A stretch of DNA of 64,000 nt. Origin: Apostichopus japonicus. Lineage: Eukaryota; Echinodermata; Holothuroidea; Aspidochirotida; Stichopodidae. The stretch lies in NCBI RefSeq assembly GCF_037975245.1, contig NC_092576.1:32466611-32530610 (forward strand). Direction: 5' to 3'. Each line of letters begins with the position of its first letter. Within the stretch, counting starts at the first letter, position 1. The position numbers and the translations under genes are program-made. Positions 24,361 to 35,829 of the stretch are shown one piece after another. A model generated the notes under the pieces. That model saw nothing but the letters and a program-made list of their open reading frames with translations. It did no database searches and was not told the origin of the DNA.

Positions 24361-25300
24361 CTTAAGTTTTATAAAACACAGAACGTAGAAAGTTGGGGCT
24401 TGACATCATATATACACATGAAATTACACGATACATTTATATAACATCAAACAGTTTCGAGTCAATATACTTGTTGTATCTTCAAATCGGTAGGGCTCGT
24501 GAAGGTCGTTAATTTCACAATTAACTTATCACAGGTTTCAATACTCGAGCGCCAGTTTGTTTTATTGCACATAGTTTAAAGGCAGGGCTTTGCTGGTATC
24601 GCAACCACGAGATACAGTAGATCAAGGGAAGCGGGCTTCAACAAGTCGCCTACCTTTAAGAGTATATAACACACAAGTACAAACACACATTATTCTCCTA
24701 TAATCCTTAGGGTAAATACTATTTATTCACCATAAAGAGAAGATGGATAAAATTATGAATAGATACAAGATTAATTAATGGAAGTCATTATAAGTTAGCA
24801 CATACGGTATACTTCTGCAGGATACGTGCCCGTCTCATCCGTGCAGAACGGTCCCTCAGCCTATGGGTACGTCTCAGAATGGGGGTGCATCTGATTCGTT
24901 CCCGCGGTTCGTACAACCAAGAGTTATGGGTTTCCAGCGTCTAAAAAAATCTCTCTTTAGGACGTCACCTAGTGCAGACATTGACCAGTCCCTCAGTAAG
25001 ATGTCGACTACAACAACAATACCTAAGTGCTGTGTAGGAATTTATACATATACTTTCCAATATTTTTCTACAGCTCGTCTCTATTGCAGATGTATGGCAG
25101 CTCCGAACGTCTTGGTGATGGTGGAGTTGCTTGTAAACTTAGATGATTTAAGCAATTTTGGAACAAGAGAAACTGTGACAGAAATGTGTTTTCCCACCCT
25201 ACCAGACAAGATTTTACTTTAGACCTGGCCATACATCTTCCAGGATGTAGAGAAACTGTCTTCTTACAACTTTAACTTATTACTCTGGGCTATCTCGTTC
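24361..25300 (-). repeat. LTR-like region between gypsy copies 1 and 2
   Basis: A segment at 24525-24620 (CAATACTCGAGCGCC, AACCACGAGATACA) is matched at 28880-28955. A segment at 24785-25300 is matched at 19187-19650. The stretch between the two internal regions is therefore most likely one LTR, perhaps shared by both copies. Boundaries are approximate. Confidence 0.55.
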
Positions 25301-25477
25301 AACTATAGTTGCCTGCTACTCACATGCGATGTCATGGCCGTCTACGGTCTCAGTCTGCGCGCATCCTTGCTCGTCTGGTGAGCTCTCTGAAGCCTCTGCT
25401 TCAGTTTTTCCGTATAACGCTGATGCGACAAGGGTCCTTCTGGGAGTCGGAAATCAATCGGCAACCTAGATTCCCGT

Positions 25478-25994
25478 CTACACGTAAGAGAGTACTAGGA
25501 CATACCTGTACCTTCTATGCTTCTTTCCTGGTACCATTATGAGCATGGACAAGGAGTGGAGTGGGGGAGGGGGAGCGGGTGGCAACATGCAATCGCCAAT
25601 TTTCCTCATTGAGAAGGGTCCGTTCTCCTTCTTCTCATCCTCGAGGGTCCCAAGTACGTTGAGGAGGGTCTGGTTAAATCTCTCGCTCTGTCCGTTACCT
25701 TGGGTATGGTACGCGGTGGTTCCGGAAAACTCCTGATTGATTACCGGTGACTCGAAGTCACGAGTCTGGTCTGAATATAGGTGTTCATGGAACCCGTAGG
25801 GTACAAATACGCCCCCCACAGGGCCTACCGTGGTGGCCTTTCTGGTCACTTGTGGGGATCGCAATGGAATACCAATGGAATAAAAAGAGATCTGTAAGGA
25901 CCATCACATTCCTGGTATCCCTTGAATCAGGTCGAACTTCAGGAAATCCAAAACAAAGCAGCTGAAATATTCTAGTCGTCTTCACCGAAGTCAA
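25478..25994 (-). pseudogene. integrase remnant, gypsy copy 2
   Basis: Two overlapping broken pieces with LYSDQTRDFES and TTAYHTQGNGQSERFNQTLL. Relative to copy 1, a short deletion removes residues between the second Asp and the TTAYHTQ motif. A G-rich run on the plus strand at 25557-25580 corresponds to the one at 19930-19953 in copy 1. Confidence 0.82.
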
Positions 25995-26882
25995 GGGGAC
26001 TGGGGGCGGGGGGAGGGGGGGAGATGCGTTGTTTGCTTTTGCCTTCCTTCGGACACATCGCTCACATCGCTCACATCGCTGGCACTTACTTATGACCTCA
26101 CCTGTCTTGGGGCAGAAACAACTTCACCTCTGGTCTAGGGTCCGGTCTGCACTAGGGTGACCAACATCATCGTGCAGGCTCTGCATGGCCTACCTGTGAG
26201 GGAGAACAAGCTGTTATCAAGGAGTTATTATCAGAGTCAAACACCTTTCGATATAGGGTATGGTCCCTAACTACCGACTTACCCTAGCCCCAGACGTATC
26301 TGAGTCTCCAGAGACAAATCAGCAAACTCCTTTATGTCTGTCTTAGTACCCCTAGCCACAAAAGCTTTCACCACCCTAATTGGGGCATCGACGTCGTGAT
26401 GCTGGGCCCAATCAGTTGGCTCGATGCCTGGGGAATGAGTCTTGACCTAGGACTAACGTTTCGGCAAACTGGTTTGGATCCACACCCGGAGAATCACACA
26501 CTGATTCTATCAGGGCCATATGTGGGTCACAGGGACTTGCATCTCATGGTCCTGTTACCTCTGCCAGCTGAACTCCTAAACATACTGCGTCTAATACCTC
26601 ATGGTGGGACTGTCACAGCATCAGGACTGCAACGGAACAGGCCAACGTTTGCTGCGGTGTATGTTTCCATTGGCTGGTTGAGGAACTTCTCCCGCATTCT
26701 GTTCGCCCATCGTTGCAACTCAACGTACTCTTCGTCGTGTAGGTGGCTCATTGGGCGTTAAAGACCGTCGGCAGCTTGATGTACTTGATCTCGAAGTCAA
26801 AAGAGGTCAAGGTAGCCAGCCAAAGGTGACACTCAGCGTCAAGCTCAGCTCAGTAGTTACCGTACAATAGTCTGCGACCATT

Positions 26883-27858
26883 TCAACTTGACTTCTCACT
26901 TAGGAGCAAAAAACTCGGGCTGGATAATACACTTTCCAATAGCACACGGCTAGCATACGCCACTGGCAGCCGCCTGCCGTTGTTCTGCTGGTTTAAGGTC
27001 GCTCCGAGTCCAATGGTACTTGTATCAGTCTGGAGTGAAAATGGGGCACTATAGTAAGCGAAAAGCAGTGTGAGAGCCGTAATTAATCTTTCAATTAACA
27101 TCTTGAATGCCAACTGACACTGTTGATCCCACTTGACACAAAATGGGTTGTCGGTACTAGGACGTGGTCTGTTTTGACGTCGGGGACTGTTGAACCTACC
27201 TCTACGGTCTTTCCTCACTGGCTCGTCCAGTCTGTTCAAGTCGTTCATATGCTTCGGAAACCCGCTGTAGTGTTGGATATATCGGCGATCTTTCCTACAA
27301 AACCTAAGAGGGACTTATGGGGTCTGGGCCTTGTGGAGATTATCAGGATTATGTTTGCAGACTACCGGCGGAGATAACGTGACCAAGGCACTTCACAGAT
27401 GGTTGGACGAAGTGACACTTGTATGGGTTTAGTCTCAACCCAAACTCCTCCAATCGTGCCGAAACCTTTGTCTAACGTCTGCAAGTATTCCACCAACGTA
27501 CGTGAGAATACAAGTAGGACGTCCAGATAAACCAACCCATCTGTGAAAGCCACATCACCCATGCACTTCTCCATGAGCCATTGGAAAGTGACAAGGGCAT
27601 TGAAGATACCCTGGGCATACGGTTGAATTCGTAGAACCACAGGGGACACCTCAACGCGGTCTTGGGTTTGTCTGCTTCTTCTGTCTCTATCTGGTAGTAC
27701 CCATACTTCATATCTAGGCAAGAAAACCAGGCGGCCCCGTTCAGATAGTGGAAGGTATCCTCAGTATTCGGTATGTTGTATTGGTCACGTACTGTACCAG
27801 AATTAATGAGACGATAGTCAACAATGAGTCTTATATCATTGTTCATTTTCCTCATCAA
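26883..27858 (-). pseudogene. reverse transcriptase / RNase H remnant, gypsy copy 2
   Basis: Better preserved than copy 1 at the RT fingers and palm: DIRLIVDYRLINSGT and FSCLDMKYGYYQIE (catalytic Asp region) in 27858-27650, then a frameshift, then the GLVYLDVLLVFSRT box in another frame. The RNase H piece ends with LPVAYASRVL in 27248-26883. Confidence 0.85.
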
Positions 27859-28227
27859 GATGATGGGTGAAGAATATGGACTTCATGACAAACGAATGAT
27901 ACCCTTGGCCAGCAGGTCCTGTATGTGTCTACGTGAACCAATATCGGTTGGCAGAATCCTTCGGCTCTTCTGTAGGAAAGGGGCGTCATCGGTTAACCGA
28001 ATCTGATACTTAACAGCCGAGGTACACCTAATGTCGATGTCATCGCTAGAGAAAGCATTCTTATGTCTCGTCAGGACGCCAGTGAACCTCTGTTTCCACT
28101 CTGTCGTGATCGGTGAATCCTTCAGATCGAGGGCAATTGTGTCGGTGTGCTGACCTGGTGGCTTGAAGTGAAAACATTACATTGATTGTAAGGTGTCATT
28201 GGCTTAACACAACTTGGTAAAAAAAAC

Positions 28228-28500
28228 TTAACCAATTAAGTGACCATCCTCAAGTTTTACTTCTCTACCGGAGTGATAATGTACCGTCAACTTGATTGGG
28301 CAAGAGCCACCTTTGGTAACTTTGTTTAAGCAAGGGAGTACACGGAGGTTTGTAAAGAGGCATGGTTGACTTTCTACCTGATACAAATTATGAACAACGC
28401 TTGCTTCCTCCTTCCTTACTCTTGGCAGTCTGCAATTATAACCGATTACTAGAACCCCCAGTGTCATATGTCACGGCTATCTGGGGACATGTGGGTTCAG
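28228..28500 (-). pseudogene. protease remnant, gypsy copy 2
   Basis: The minus strand reads YDTGGSSN near 28446-28470 (catalytic DTG), then a stop and frameshift, then a piece ending LTVHYHSGREVKLEDGHLIG. This aligns with the equivalent stretch near 22620-22690 of copy 1. Gag is absent upstream. Confidence 0.6.
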
Positions 28501-28879
28501 AGATTTCCTTACAAATACTGGGGTGCTTACAATACCACAATCAACAAATGACAATAACACGCTCTTAAAGTTAATGAACAATTACTGGACATCTTATTGT
28601 ACTCATTTTATTATGGAAATACTTAACAACAACATAAATGAATTAACTTTTAATTAAAAATGGAATATTATTTTGCACGTTATTTACATCCTCTGTTATA
28701 TTGCCCCTTTTGTTTCGGTTTACTATCCCCTGCAACGTTTAACCAGAACGTTCATACTTTCTGTATGAATATATAAAATAACGTTCTATTTAAGTTTGAA
28801 AACTCAAAGTATGTAAATACGTCGCATATGGTAACTCCAGGGTCCACCGGTTACATGCATGTAACTGGTCACATGTCTC

Positions 28880-29142
28880 AATATTCGGGCGCTAATTGTG
28901 TAGCACATAGTTTATGATATTGTCTGTGCTGGTAACGTAACCACGAGATACATTAGAGTGTGTCGGAGCTTGGGGTGTGTCGGTGAATGGTGGAGTGGCT
29001 TTCAAACTTAGATGTTTAAAGTATGTTTTAGAAAAAAGTGAAACTGTGACAGAAATTTCTTATCCCCCATTACTCTGGGCCATTGTCACACATCGTCCGG
29101 GAAGTAGAGAAACTGTCTTCCCACACCTTTAACTTATTCCAC
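28880..29142 (-). repeat. LTR-like end of gypsy copy 2
   Basis: Shares AACCACGAGATACA, GTGAATGGTGGAGT, AAACTTAGATG and GTAGAGAAACTGTCTTC with 24600-25280, and most of these with 19475-19640. Confidence 0.65.
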
Positions 29143-29646
29143 CAGAGATTACAGAGGGCAGGACTTTACACTTGAAGGAGAAGTAAACAAATATTGGCCT
29201 ATTAGTACTGGATTCCAAGCGAAAAACAGAGTATATTTTGACACTTACCACACACAAGGTTTAATGAGGTTTTTGGTAGCCTACCAAAATAAAAAGTGGA
29301 AAGACGTGCTCCTCTTAGCAGGAATTAGTCAAGCAAAAACTGGGGACAATGCACACAGGGTCACGGACTCTGTGAGCGTTACTAAGAAGCGAACAACAAA
29401 GAACTGAGAAGAAATGAAAAAAAGAAAAAGTGAAGGGAAAGGTAAACTATACAGAAGGAACAACTATAGACCCTACTATTGGGAAATAATAATAAGGTAT
29501 CGACCAATGAATCGCATATCACTTTTAAATCTTTCAAAAGATTTAGATCGTTATTAATGGAACATTACTCCGGTAGTGATTTACGTCGGATTGTTTGTAG
29601 ATGTTGCTGTTATAACAAATTGGCCTTTCAACTTGGATGTTCTCAT

Positions 29647-29742
29647 GATGCATTTACCAACATCTCCATATTGTAACATTTTAGGGGAACCATGTATGGT
29701 TCCGCAATAATGTTTCAATATGGAGATGTTGGTAAATGCATC
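29647..29742. repeat. near-perfect 96-bp hairpin
   Basis: Perfect 27-bp inverted arms at 29647-29673 and 29716-29742 (outer bases GATGCATTTACC / GGTAAATGCATC). Inside is a mostly paired region, and at the centre GGAACCAT-GT-ATGGTTCC. The whole sequence could fold as one long hairpin with only a few mismatches. It could be a pre-miRNA-like transcript, a tiny palindromic MITE, or a local inverted duplication. No target duplication is obvious. Confidence 0.9.
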
Positions 29743-30582
29743 TTCTTCAGTTGAAATAATGGTAGAGTTATTCCATTCTTTCTTGATTAGGAAAAATAAT
29801 ATTCTAACATGAACCCTTTTCAGTGGTGAGTGATTAATGTTCAACACTGTGATTGCTTTGAATGTCAGTGATAAATTTAAGTACCTTCCCGCGCTCAGAA
29901 AATTTAATATTCAGATCTGCATATTTGGAGGGTTTGTTATTTTATTTCAGTTTGATCTGTAAGTGATTTAGGTATTGCTCGTCCAAGCATGTACAGAATA
30001 TGTTGCATCTCAAAAATTCAATGTACTTTTTTGTGTCTCCTTTGCAAATTGATGCCTCGTTTGTTACTCAATGTCCGTTGGTTAAGACCTAACATACTGT
30101 GCTTTTAAATCAATTATTATATGACCAGATTTCAGCATTTTTCACACAATGTGCAATTTAAGTTGTTAAATAGATGGGAAATGACCAAATATCTGAAATA
30201 CTGAGGATGGAATTATGCGTAACCAATTGTAATACATGGCTACATTAAAACCCTTAAACAAACATACTAACGTTCAAGACTAATATTGAAGCTCTATATC
30301 AGGTCAATAAAGAGAAAACTAACTTTGTATTGTTGTCTTGAACCTACATTTCTTCCCTGATTAATTTAAGAAGTATTTGCTAGACATTTCCAAATGCAAG
30401 TGGATTTGTTTTTCGAATAGAAAAATCAACAAATTCCTAACCCTCAATGAAGTACAGACTCCAAGAGTGAAACTATAATACACATACCCTATTACCATAA
30501 TTCATCTCACGAAAATGTGAATATTTCACACTTTAATCTAAGCTTACTGTTTAAAATATATTTAATAAAGATGAGAAGTATA

Positions 30583-31174
30583 TGTATTTCTGTGAACTGA
30601 TCAATTCACAAAACAAGCAATTTTCGTGTGATTTAATTCAGTTTGTGAACAGACGGTTGTCCGTCGAATATTTCAATTTGAAAAGGAAGTAGATACTTAA
30701 GAAAAAAAAAACATGAGAAAAATTTCAATTTGCATGTTAGTTGAGAACTTATAATCATTACTTTGAAAACTTCGAACGCAGATTATTTCTTTGAATTCTT
30801 ACTTGTTAATGTTAAAAAAATCCCATTACATATTTTCCTACCACATTTTACCCAGTTCAATTGGATACCATATTTTTAGTATTTCTGTGAACTGATCAAT
30901 TCACAAAACAAGCAATTTTCGTGTGATTTAATTCAATTTGTGAACAAACGGTCGTCCGTCGAATATCTCAAATTGAGAAGGAAGTAGATACTTAAAAAAA
31001 AAAATATGAGTACAATTTCAATTTGCATGTTAGTTGAGAACTTATAATCATTACTTTGAAAACTTCGAACGCAGATTATTTCTTTGAATTCTTACTGGTT
31101 AATGTTAAAAAAATCCCATTACATATTTTTCTACCACTTTTCACCCAGTTCAATTGGATACCATATTTTTAAAC
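30583..31174. repeat. 296-bp tandem duplication
   Basis: Two adjacent copies (30583-30878, 30879-31174), each starting GTATTTCTGTGAACTGATCA and ending GGATACCATATTTTTA. They differ by a handful of bases, so the duplication is fairly recent. No coding content. Confidence 0.95.
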
Positions 31175-31937
31175 GATATACGTAAGAAACGGACGTTTCG
31201 AAGAACGAAGAGGTTGATCAAACAATTAATAAATATATCCATTCAGCGTTAGATTTAAGTACTTTCAAGTAAAAACTATCGGAATTGAGATATATTCTAA
31301 AGAATATGGAGTGGTTGAGATTTTCTTAACTTTAAACCCTGACACAACAAAACTTCGTCAATTTGAAGAATGATTGATTTTCCATTTATTCATTGCTATT
31401 TTCATGATATAAATTGCCCTTCTTTATGAAATTACTCACTACATAAATGTTTTGGGATAAATGAAGGCGTTTTGTTGTAAATCAATACTAGTGTCAGACC
31501 AATGCAGATTTCTGGTTCACGTTTTCTGATGTTTAGGTCTTCTCACGCCATGAGGGTATAACAGCAAATTTTGCATTTAACATGAAAGGACTATTGTTGG
31601 ATCTGAAACTAGGCTAGCAAAATGCTTTCAACTGACAGACACTTTTTGGCACTGCGTTTTATTATTCATGTCTTTTTAATTGTGGTTAACAATGTTTACG
31701 ATTGAGTGAGATCTAGTGGAGCAAAATGCTTTCTACTGAAACACACTTTCTTTAAAATGCATTTTTTCATTTATCAATTTCGTTTCTGGTTAACGATGTA
31801 ATGAGATCTGCTCAAATCAGTCCGAAGTTGCCCATAACTTAAAAACGAACACAGCAACATACAGTCTATACGACCATAGGAAGCACATAATCTACTTTTT
31901 CAACAATACATATTAAAACGAACCATGTTATACAAAC

Positions 31938-32253
31938 CTTGCACATGCAAATGGTGTCTGAATATTATTGACGCGTCCCGAATGCATTCATAAACACCGT
32001 CGTGTAAAATAGATACGGGTTGAATGAATATCGAGTAGTTTGTGAGAAGCGAAATACTTTTTGCATACTGATCTTCAACCAAGAGATTTCCGTAATATAG
32101 TAAACTGCCATTCAATCTCCAATCGTTTTTCAGTCCGGCCTTCTTTTGACAGCCTTCTAATAATACCTGATCTGATACGGTGACTGTATGATTAAATTCT
32201 TCACCTAAACCGATGTGCAGTCCACATAACATGACAATCGCAAACTTGAACAT
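31938..32253 (-). CDS. exon coding signal peptide plus Ig-like domain
   Basis: Host-gene exon, not a transposon. ATG at 32253 opens a hydrophobic signal peptide (MFKFAIVMLCGLHIGLG). An Ig V-like domain follows, with the B-strand Cys in LLEGCQKK, the core Trp in NDWRLNG and the F-strand DGVYECI. Three N-glycosylation sites (NHT, NGS, NYS) fit a secreted or surface protein. The frame runs on to 31900, but a good splice donor, CAAG|GTTTGT, ends the exon at 31938 in phase 1, right after the domain, as is usual for Ig exons. The product would be an Ig-superfamily receptor or secreted protein. Specific identity and downstream exons are not visible. Signal peptide and Ig domain on one exon is a little unusual. 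Confidence 0.72.
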
Positions 32254-33935
32254 TATTATAGAATTGTCTTCTTATCGATTTACAAAGGAGTTTACATTTA
32301 CTGACACGTAGCAGCTAGTTGACAAGGCACAGTAACACACAAAGACGTTTGTTAGTTTATTGTTTCCTTTCCTACGGATGCCCTCGGAAGGCATTTTCTC
32401 CTATCGAACACAATTCATGAAATGAGTTCTGTGTAAGTACTGAAATTGGCAATATGTGATACTAACAAGAATAGAAAGCGAAACTATACTTATGGGCTGT
32501 AGTTAGCATCAATCGGGCTTTATAATTGTTTTTCACAGTCACCAAAATTTGTGAAAGTTCTATCCGTACGTACCATGCAGCTCTAAGGGAGAAATATAAC
32601 AGACGGAGAGTCCGCTGGGTCGTCTCGCGCCATTAAAATGAGAATAACAAAATGAGGGTTGTAAAACAAGTCTCAAAAATAGGAACTTCATAAGTATGAG
32701 CTTATTTAACATTCTCACTTTTATACCGAGCAAGCTAACATTCTACTACAGGGAAACTTGCTGTTCTGCTGGACTCGGCTCAGACCTATTTGGACTCGGA
32801 ATTGGCTCAGACTTCTGTAGACTCGGACGTAAGTCCGAGTCCATTCCGATTCCACCAGCATTACCCTGATGTAGCAAAACCTTTGACAATAAAGTCACTA
32901 CTTTGACTACTGTATTGCAAACAGGCTTAGTAACTGCTACAGAGGAGCTTCATATACTTAGTAGTTTGTCTTGATCAGCTGTGAATCAACTATCTATAGC
33001 AGCATAGCTATAGGTCACTACATGGTTGCAGCTGGCCAGACTTTATGGAAATTGTAGAGTAATTTTCTACAGATCAGAAAGGTATTATACATGCACTCAT
33101 AACATAAACCTTCAATTTGATACCATCAATGTTATGCTGGTCCCATCTTCTTAATTTGCAGTTATATATGTGTGCAAGTCCGCATTTGGCGCAAAGCTTA
33201 GGTATGTATTAAATCAATAAGGGAATGGCCGATCTTCAGCATAGTCCCTGTTCAGATGCATTATTGTAAAGAACGCTATTGTTTTTGGTGACTCTATAAC
33301 CGCATGCCCCATCGTAGTGACATTTGGTATGATGCTGTTAGGTGATAACGGGTATGTGTTGATGTATGTTAAATTTGACATAGTTGCACATTAGTGAAGG
33401 GTTGTGGGTTAATATGAGTGTGCTCATTTAGCGTAGGTGTTCAATAACTGGAGAGAGGAATTTTCGATGCTCCTTATATTGTCACTGTGTAGATGCATTA
33501 TAGTGATTAGAAGAAACCTATTGTTTCTGGTGGTTATATTACAGATGTTAATGAGGCGATGGGGTCAAACCTCAGAAAAGTCATGCACGTGTTTATGTGT
33601 ACATTTTGTTTTAAAGAACATCAATTTTGTAAATCAATTTCAGCTAGGAACCATTCAATGCACTCCATTGGTTTGACTATTTTTGAACATCTAGTTATCT
33701 CTTTCTTTTCACAATAACTTTGTTGTTTCAATAAAGGACATGCAGCTTCCATTGTCATTAAAGACAAGAGATGGTAATAATGCCTCTCATTTTAAAGAAG
33801 TGGACATATGACTATAATAATGATGTGTCCCTCACAGAACTAGGCCTACCTTTATATGTCTAGTCTTATTCCTGTCATCAGGTCTTGCTCTGCATTTGGT
33901 TCAGAAAATGCCCTATTATTACCTTAATTCATAAG
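32254..33935. other. non-coding stretch upstream of Ig exon
   Basis: Holds the putative promoter side of the minus-strand Ig exon; no clear TATA box was identified. A small palindrome, ACTCGGACGTAAGTCCGAGT, lies at 32821-32840 inside a run of GGACTCGG-like words (32770-32850). Two loosely similar blocks near 33235 and 33465 share GATGCATTAT and CTATTGTTT(T/C)TGGTG. Confidence 0.45.
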
Positions 33936-34193
33936 ATGTATTCAGCACGCACCTATACTGGCCACGGCTTATCCAAATGTATTCTATGTGTTTTCCTTGC
34001 TTTGCTAGCAATTCTGTTGATGTATAAATACAATGTTCTCAATGGCATCATAGTTAATGGACTAAGGGTATATCAAGGCAAAGATCAAGGTGAATTTTTT
34101 TCTCATCATTCCAATTTAAATGTGAAAGAAGAACAAATCTATCACACAAGAACTTGCTTCTACGGGAGGATGAAACTATTTAAGTGCTGTTAA
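33936..34193 (+). CDS. possible exon coding a type-II membrane anchor
   Basis: An 85-codon frame from ATG at 33936. It has a short basic N-terminus, then a hydrophobic run (CILCVFLALLAILLMYKY), then a polar stretch. This is the look of the cytoplasmic tail, anchor and stem of a Golgi enzyme such as a glycosyltransferase or sulfotransferase. A donor-like site CAAG|GTGAAT near 34089 would end it as an exon after about 51 codons, and an acceptor-like TTTGGTTCAG lies upstream near 33903. No catalytic domain was found in the window. Composition-driven chance is possible in this AT-rich DNA. Confidence 0.3.
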   Translation: MYSARTYTGHGLSKCILCVFLALLAILLMYKYNVLNGIIVNGLRVYQGKDQGEFFSHHSNLNVKEEQIYHTRTCFYGRMKLFKCC

Positions 34194-35829
34194 TGGTTTA
34201 TTCATTAAAGAATCTAAAGAATGTAAAGTCTAAAAGGTTAAGTCTATTCGAAAAAGAAGGCCAAAATGTATCTTTTGCAGATATACAAATACAAATAACT
34301 AATTTGTGCCATTTTGGATTGATGTAAAATCCTTGCAGAGAAAACTCAATTTGCAGATGCATGCAAATCAATGAACGTTTTTCGTGCAGCAGAAGCATTG
34401 TGGAAAGAAGGCAATACTAATACTTAAATGTGCAATAACTTGCCTTAGAAATGTGCCTCTTTCCCCCATAGTTAATATGCCAGTTTATTGTAACTTTCAA
34501 AGATCTGGAGTTTTAAGGAAGATCAGGAAATCAGAATACAGATTTAAATAAATGAGGGACATCTCACTACCAGTCAAGAGTTCGTTTTTAAATCTGTTCA
34601 TTCATCTAGATTAAGACCTTTTACGAGACTACAGTTTTCCAAAGTAATGGTTTTCCTGCATTTGAATTATATTTAAATAACATAAGATAAAATGATGGTT
34701 ATGTGAATTTTTATGACTGAAAATGAATGTGTTGCAAAAATTTAGTAATTCAACTGTACATCCTATTAACACTTCAGCCATTTGTTCATGTTTTTTTTAC
34801 TATGCATGCACACTTTCAGCCAAGTTTACATTTTGCCTGCACATGGTTTCATTATATTCACAGAAAAATTAAATAAATAACTACAATTGTGTTACTTTCA
34901 TTTTCATGCCAAATTTCGCCTTTTTAAAAGCTAATTTCCTTAGCATGCAGTTGACTAGTTTCCTCACGTCGAAACAAAACAGATACATTGTCAAATTAAG
35001 TCAAAACAATCTGCACGGTCAGAGTCAACTCGTGTCAGTAGAAACCAGTATGAAGTCATGTAGGTGTGGCATGTATTCATATGTGTGTAAGTGTTTTGGT
35101 AAATAAAGTATAGTCTACTAAATACATGATATGTCGAAAATGCCTACCAGCCTGCTGGACATTCACTTGACCACGCATTAATAATTGTTGCATCAATAAA
35201 CAGATATATAGAGGATGCATTCTGATTGTAGCCGTTGCCTATGTTTGCATTCAGTGTTTTTTTTCTTTCCTATCATTAATTTTTTTTTAAACTGTTGTTT
35301 TCAGAATCCTAAGTTGCCATTTCTTTGTGTGGGACACTTAGTGCCATTACCGGCAATCTGGGAGGTGTACTTAGCAAAATGTGTAGGCCCCTGCCCCACC
35401 TATGGCCATCTCCGCTTTGGTAGTAGATATTGTCATGTTGGTCACTTTTGGGAATGCCCCCAGCAATATATACTACTATTTTATTGAGGAGAGGCCCCCC
35501 CCCCCCCCCATGAAAAATACCCTCCGACAGCACTTTAGTCAAAGGTTCTTTCATTAAAGAGCCGGGATGCAACGTCAAGAAAATCAGTACATTAGCGTAC
35601 AGCTGCTCAGACATACGTGCATACGCTTTATTCTAGAGCCACATGTTCAAATGCATGCAAATGATGCTTACTAAACAAATTCATGAAATCTCTTCTTCAG
35701 GTCTCTACTTACTCTACTTAAAGGTCGTCTTAAGTTGCCCAGATACTGTTATTGGTTTGTTGGGATCATAAAACTACAATGCGAGTGCTTTGGTGGCCAA
35801 CTGCTTTAACTTTTTGTAAGCTCTTTCAT
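34194..35829. other. non-coding stretch
   Basis: AT-rich with scattered short frames. A C-run at 35495-35510 lies within a GC-richer block (35330-35520) that may be an old repeat. Nothing assignable. Confidence 0.4.

Larger units (their letters stand above)
19187..25300 (-). mobile_element. degenerate gypsy LTR element, copy 1 (minus strand)
   Basis: Reading the minus strand from high to low coordinates: LTR-like sequence (about 24540-25300), gag with a CCHC knuckle, protease, reverse transcriptase, RNase H, integrase, then LTR-like sequence (19187-19690). Frames are broken many times. The LTR-like sequence at 19187-19690 matches 24785-25340 at roughly 75-80% by eye, and part of it (19475-19640) matches 28960-29140. 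Exact LTR ends cannot be fixed because the edges have decayed. Runs of G at 19930-19953, 23465-23484 and 24010-24042 lie inside it. Confidence 0.85.
25301..29142 (-). mobile_element. degenerate gypsy LTR element, copy 2 (minus strand)
   Basis: The same family as copy 1, in the same orientation, offset by about 5.62-5.65 kb. It holds integrase, RNase H, RT and protease remnants and an LTR-like end at 28880-29142, but gag is missing: homology to copy 1 stops soon after the protease motif near 28500. The 28570-28850 stretch is unrelated AT-rich DNA. The tandem arrangement could come from recombination between LTRs or from two insertions. Confidence 0.8.
29143..31937. other. AT-rich stretch with hairpin and tandem duplication
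   Basis: No gene is supported. It contains the long hairpin at 29647-29742 and a 296-bp tandem duplication at 30583-31174, annotated separately. If the Ig gene at 31938-32253 continues, its later exons and introns would lie here or further left, but I could not identify another exon. Confidence 0.5.

Noticed and set aside
20745-26761. Plus-strand frames repeated near 20745 and 26396 (MMLGPISWLDAWGMSL...)
   Set aside because: Antisense to the pol remnant of the two gypsy copies; identical only because of the shared 229-bp tract.
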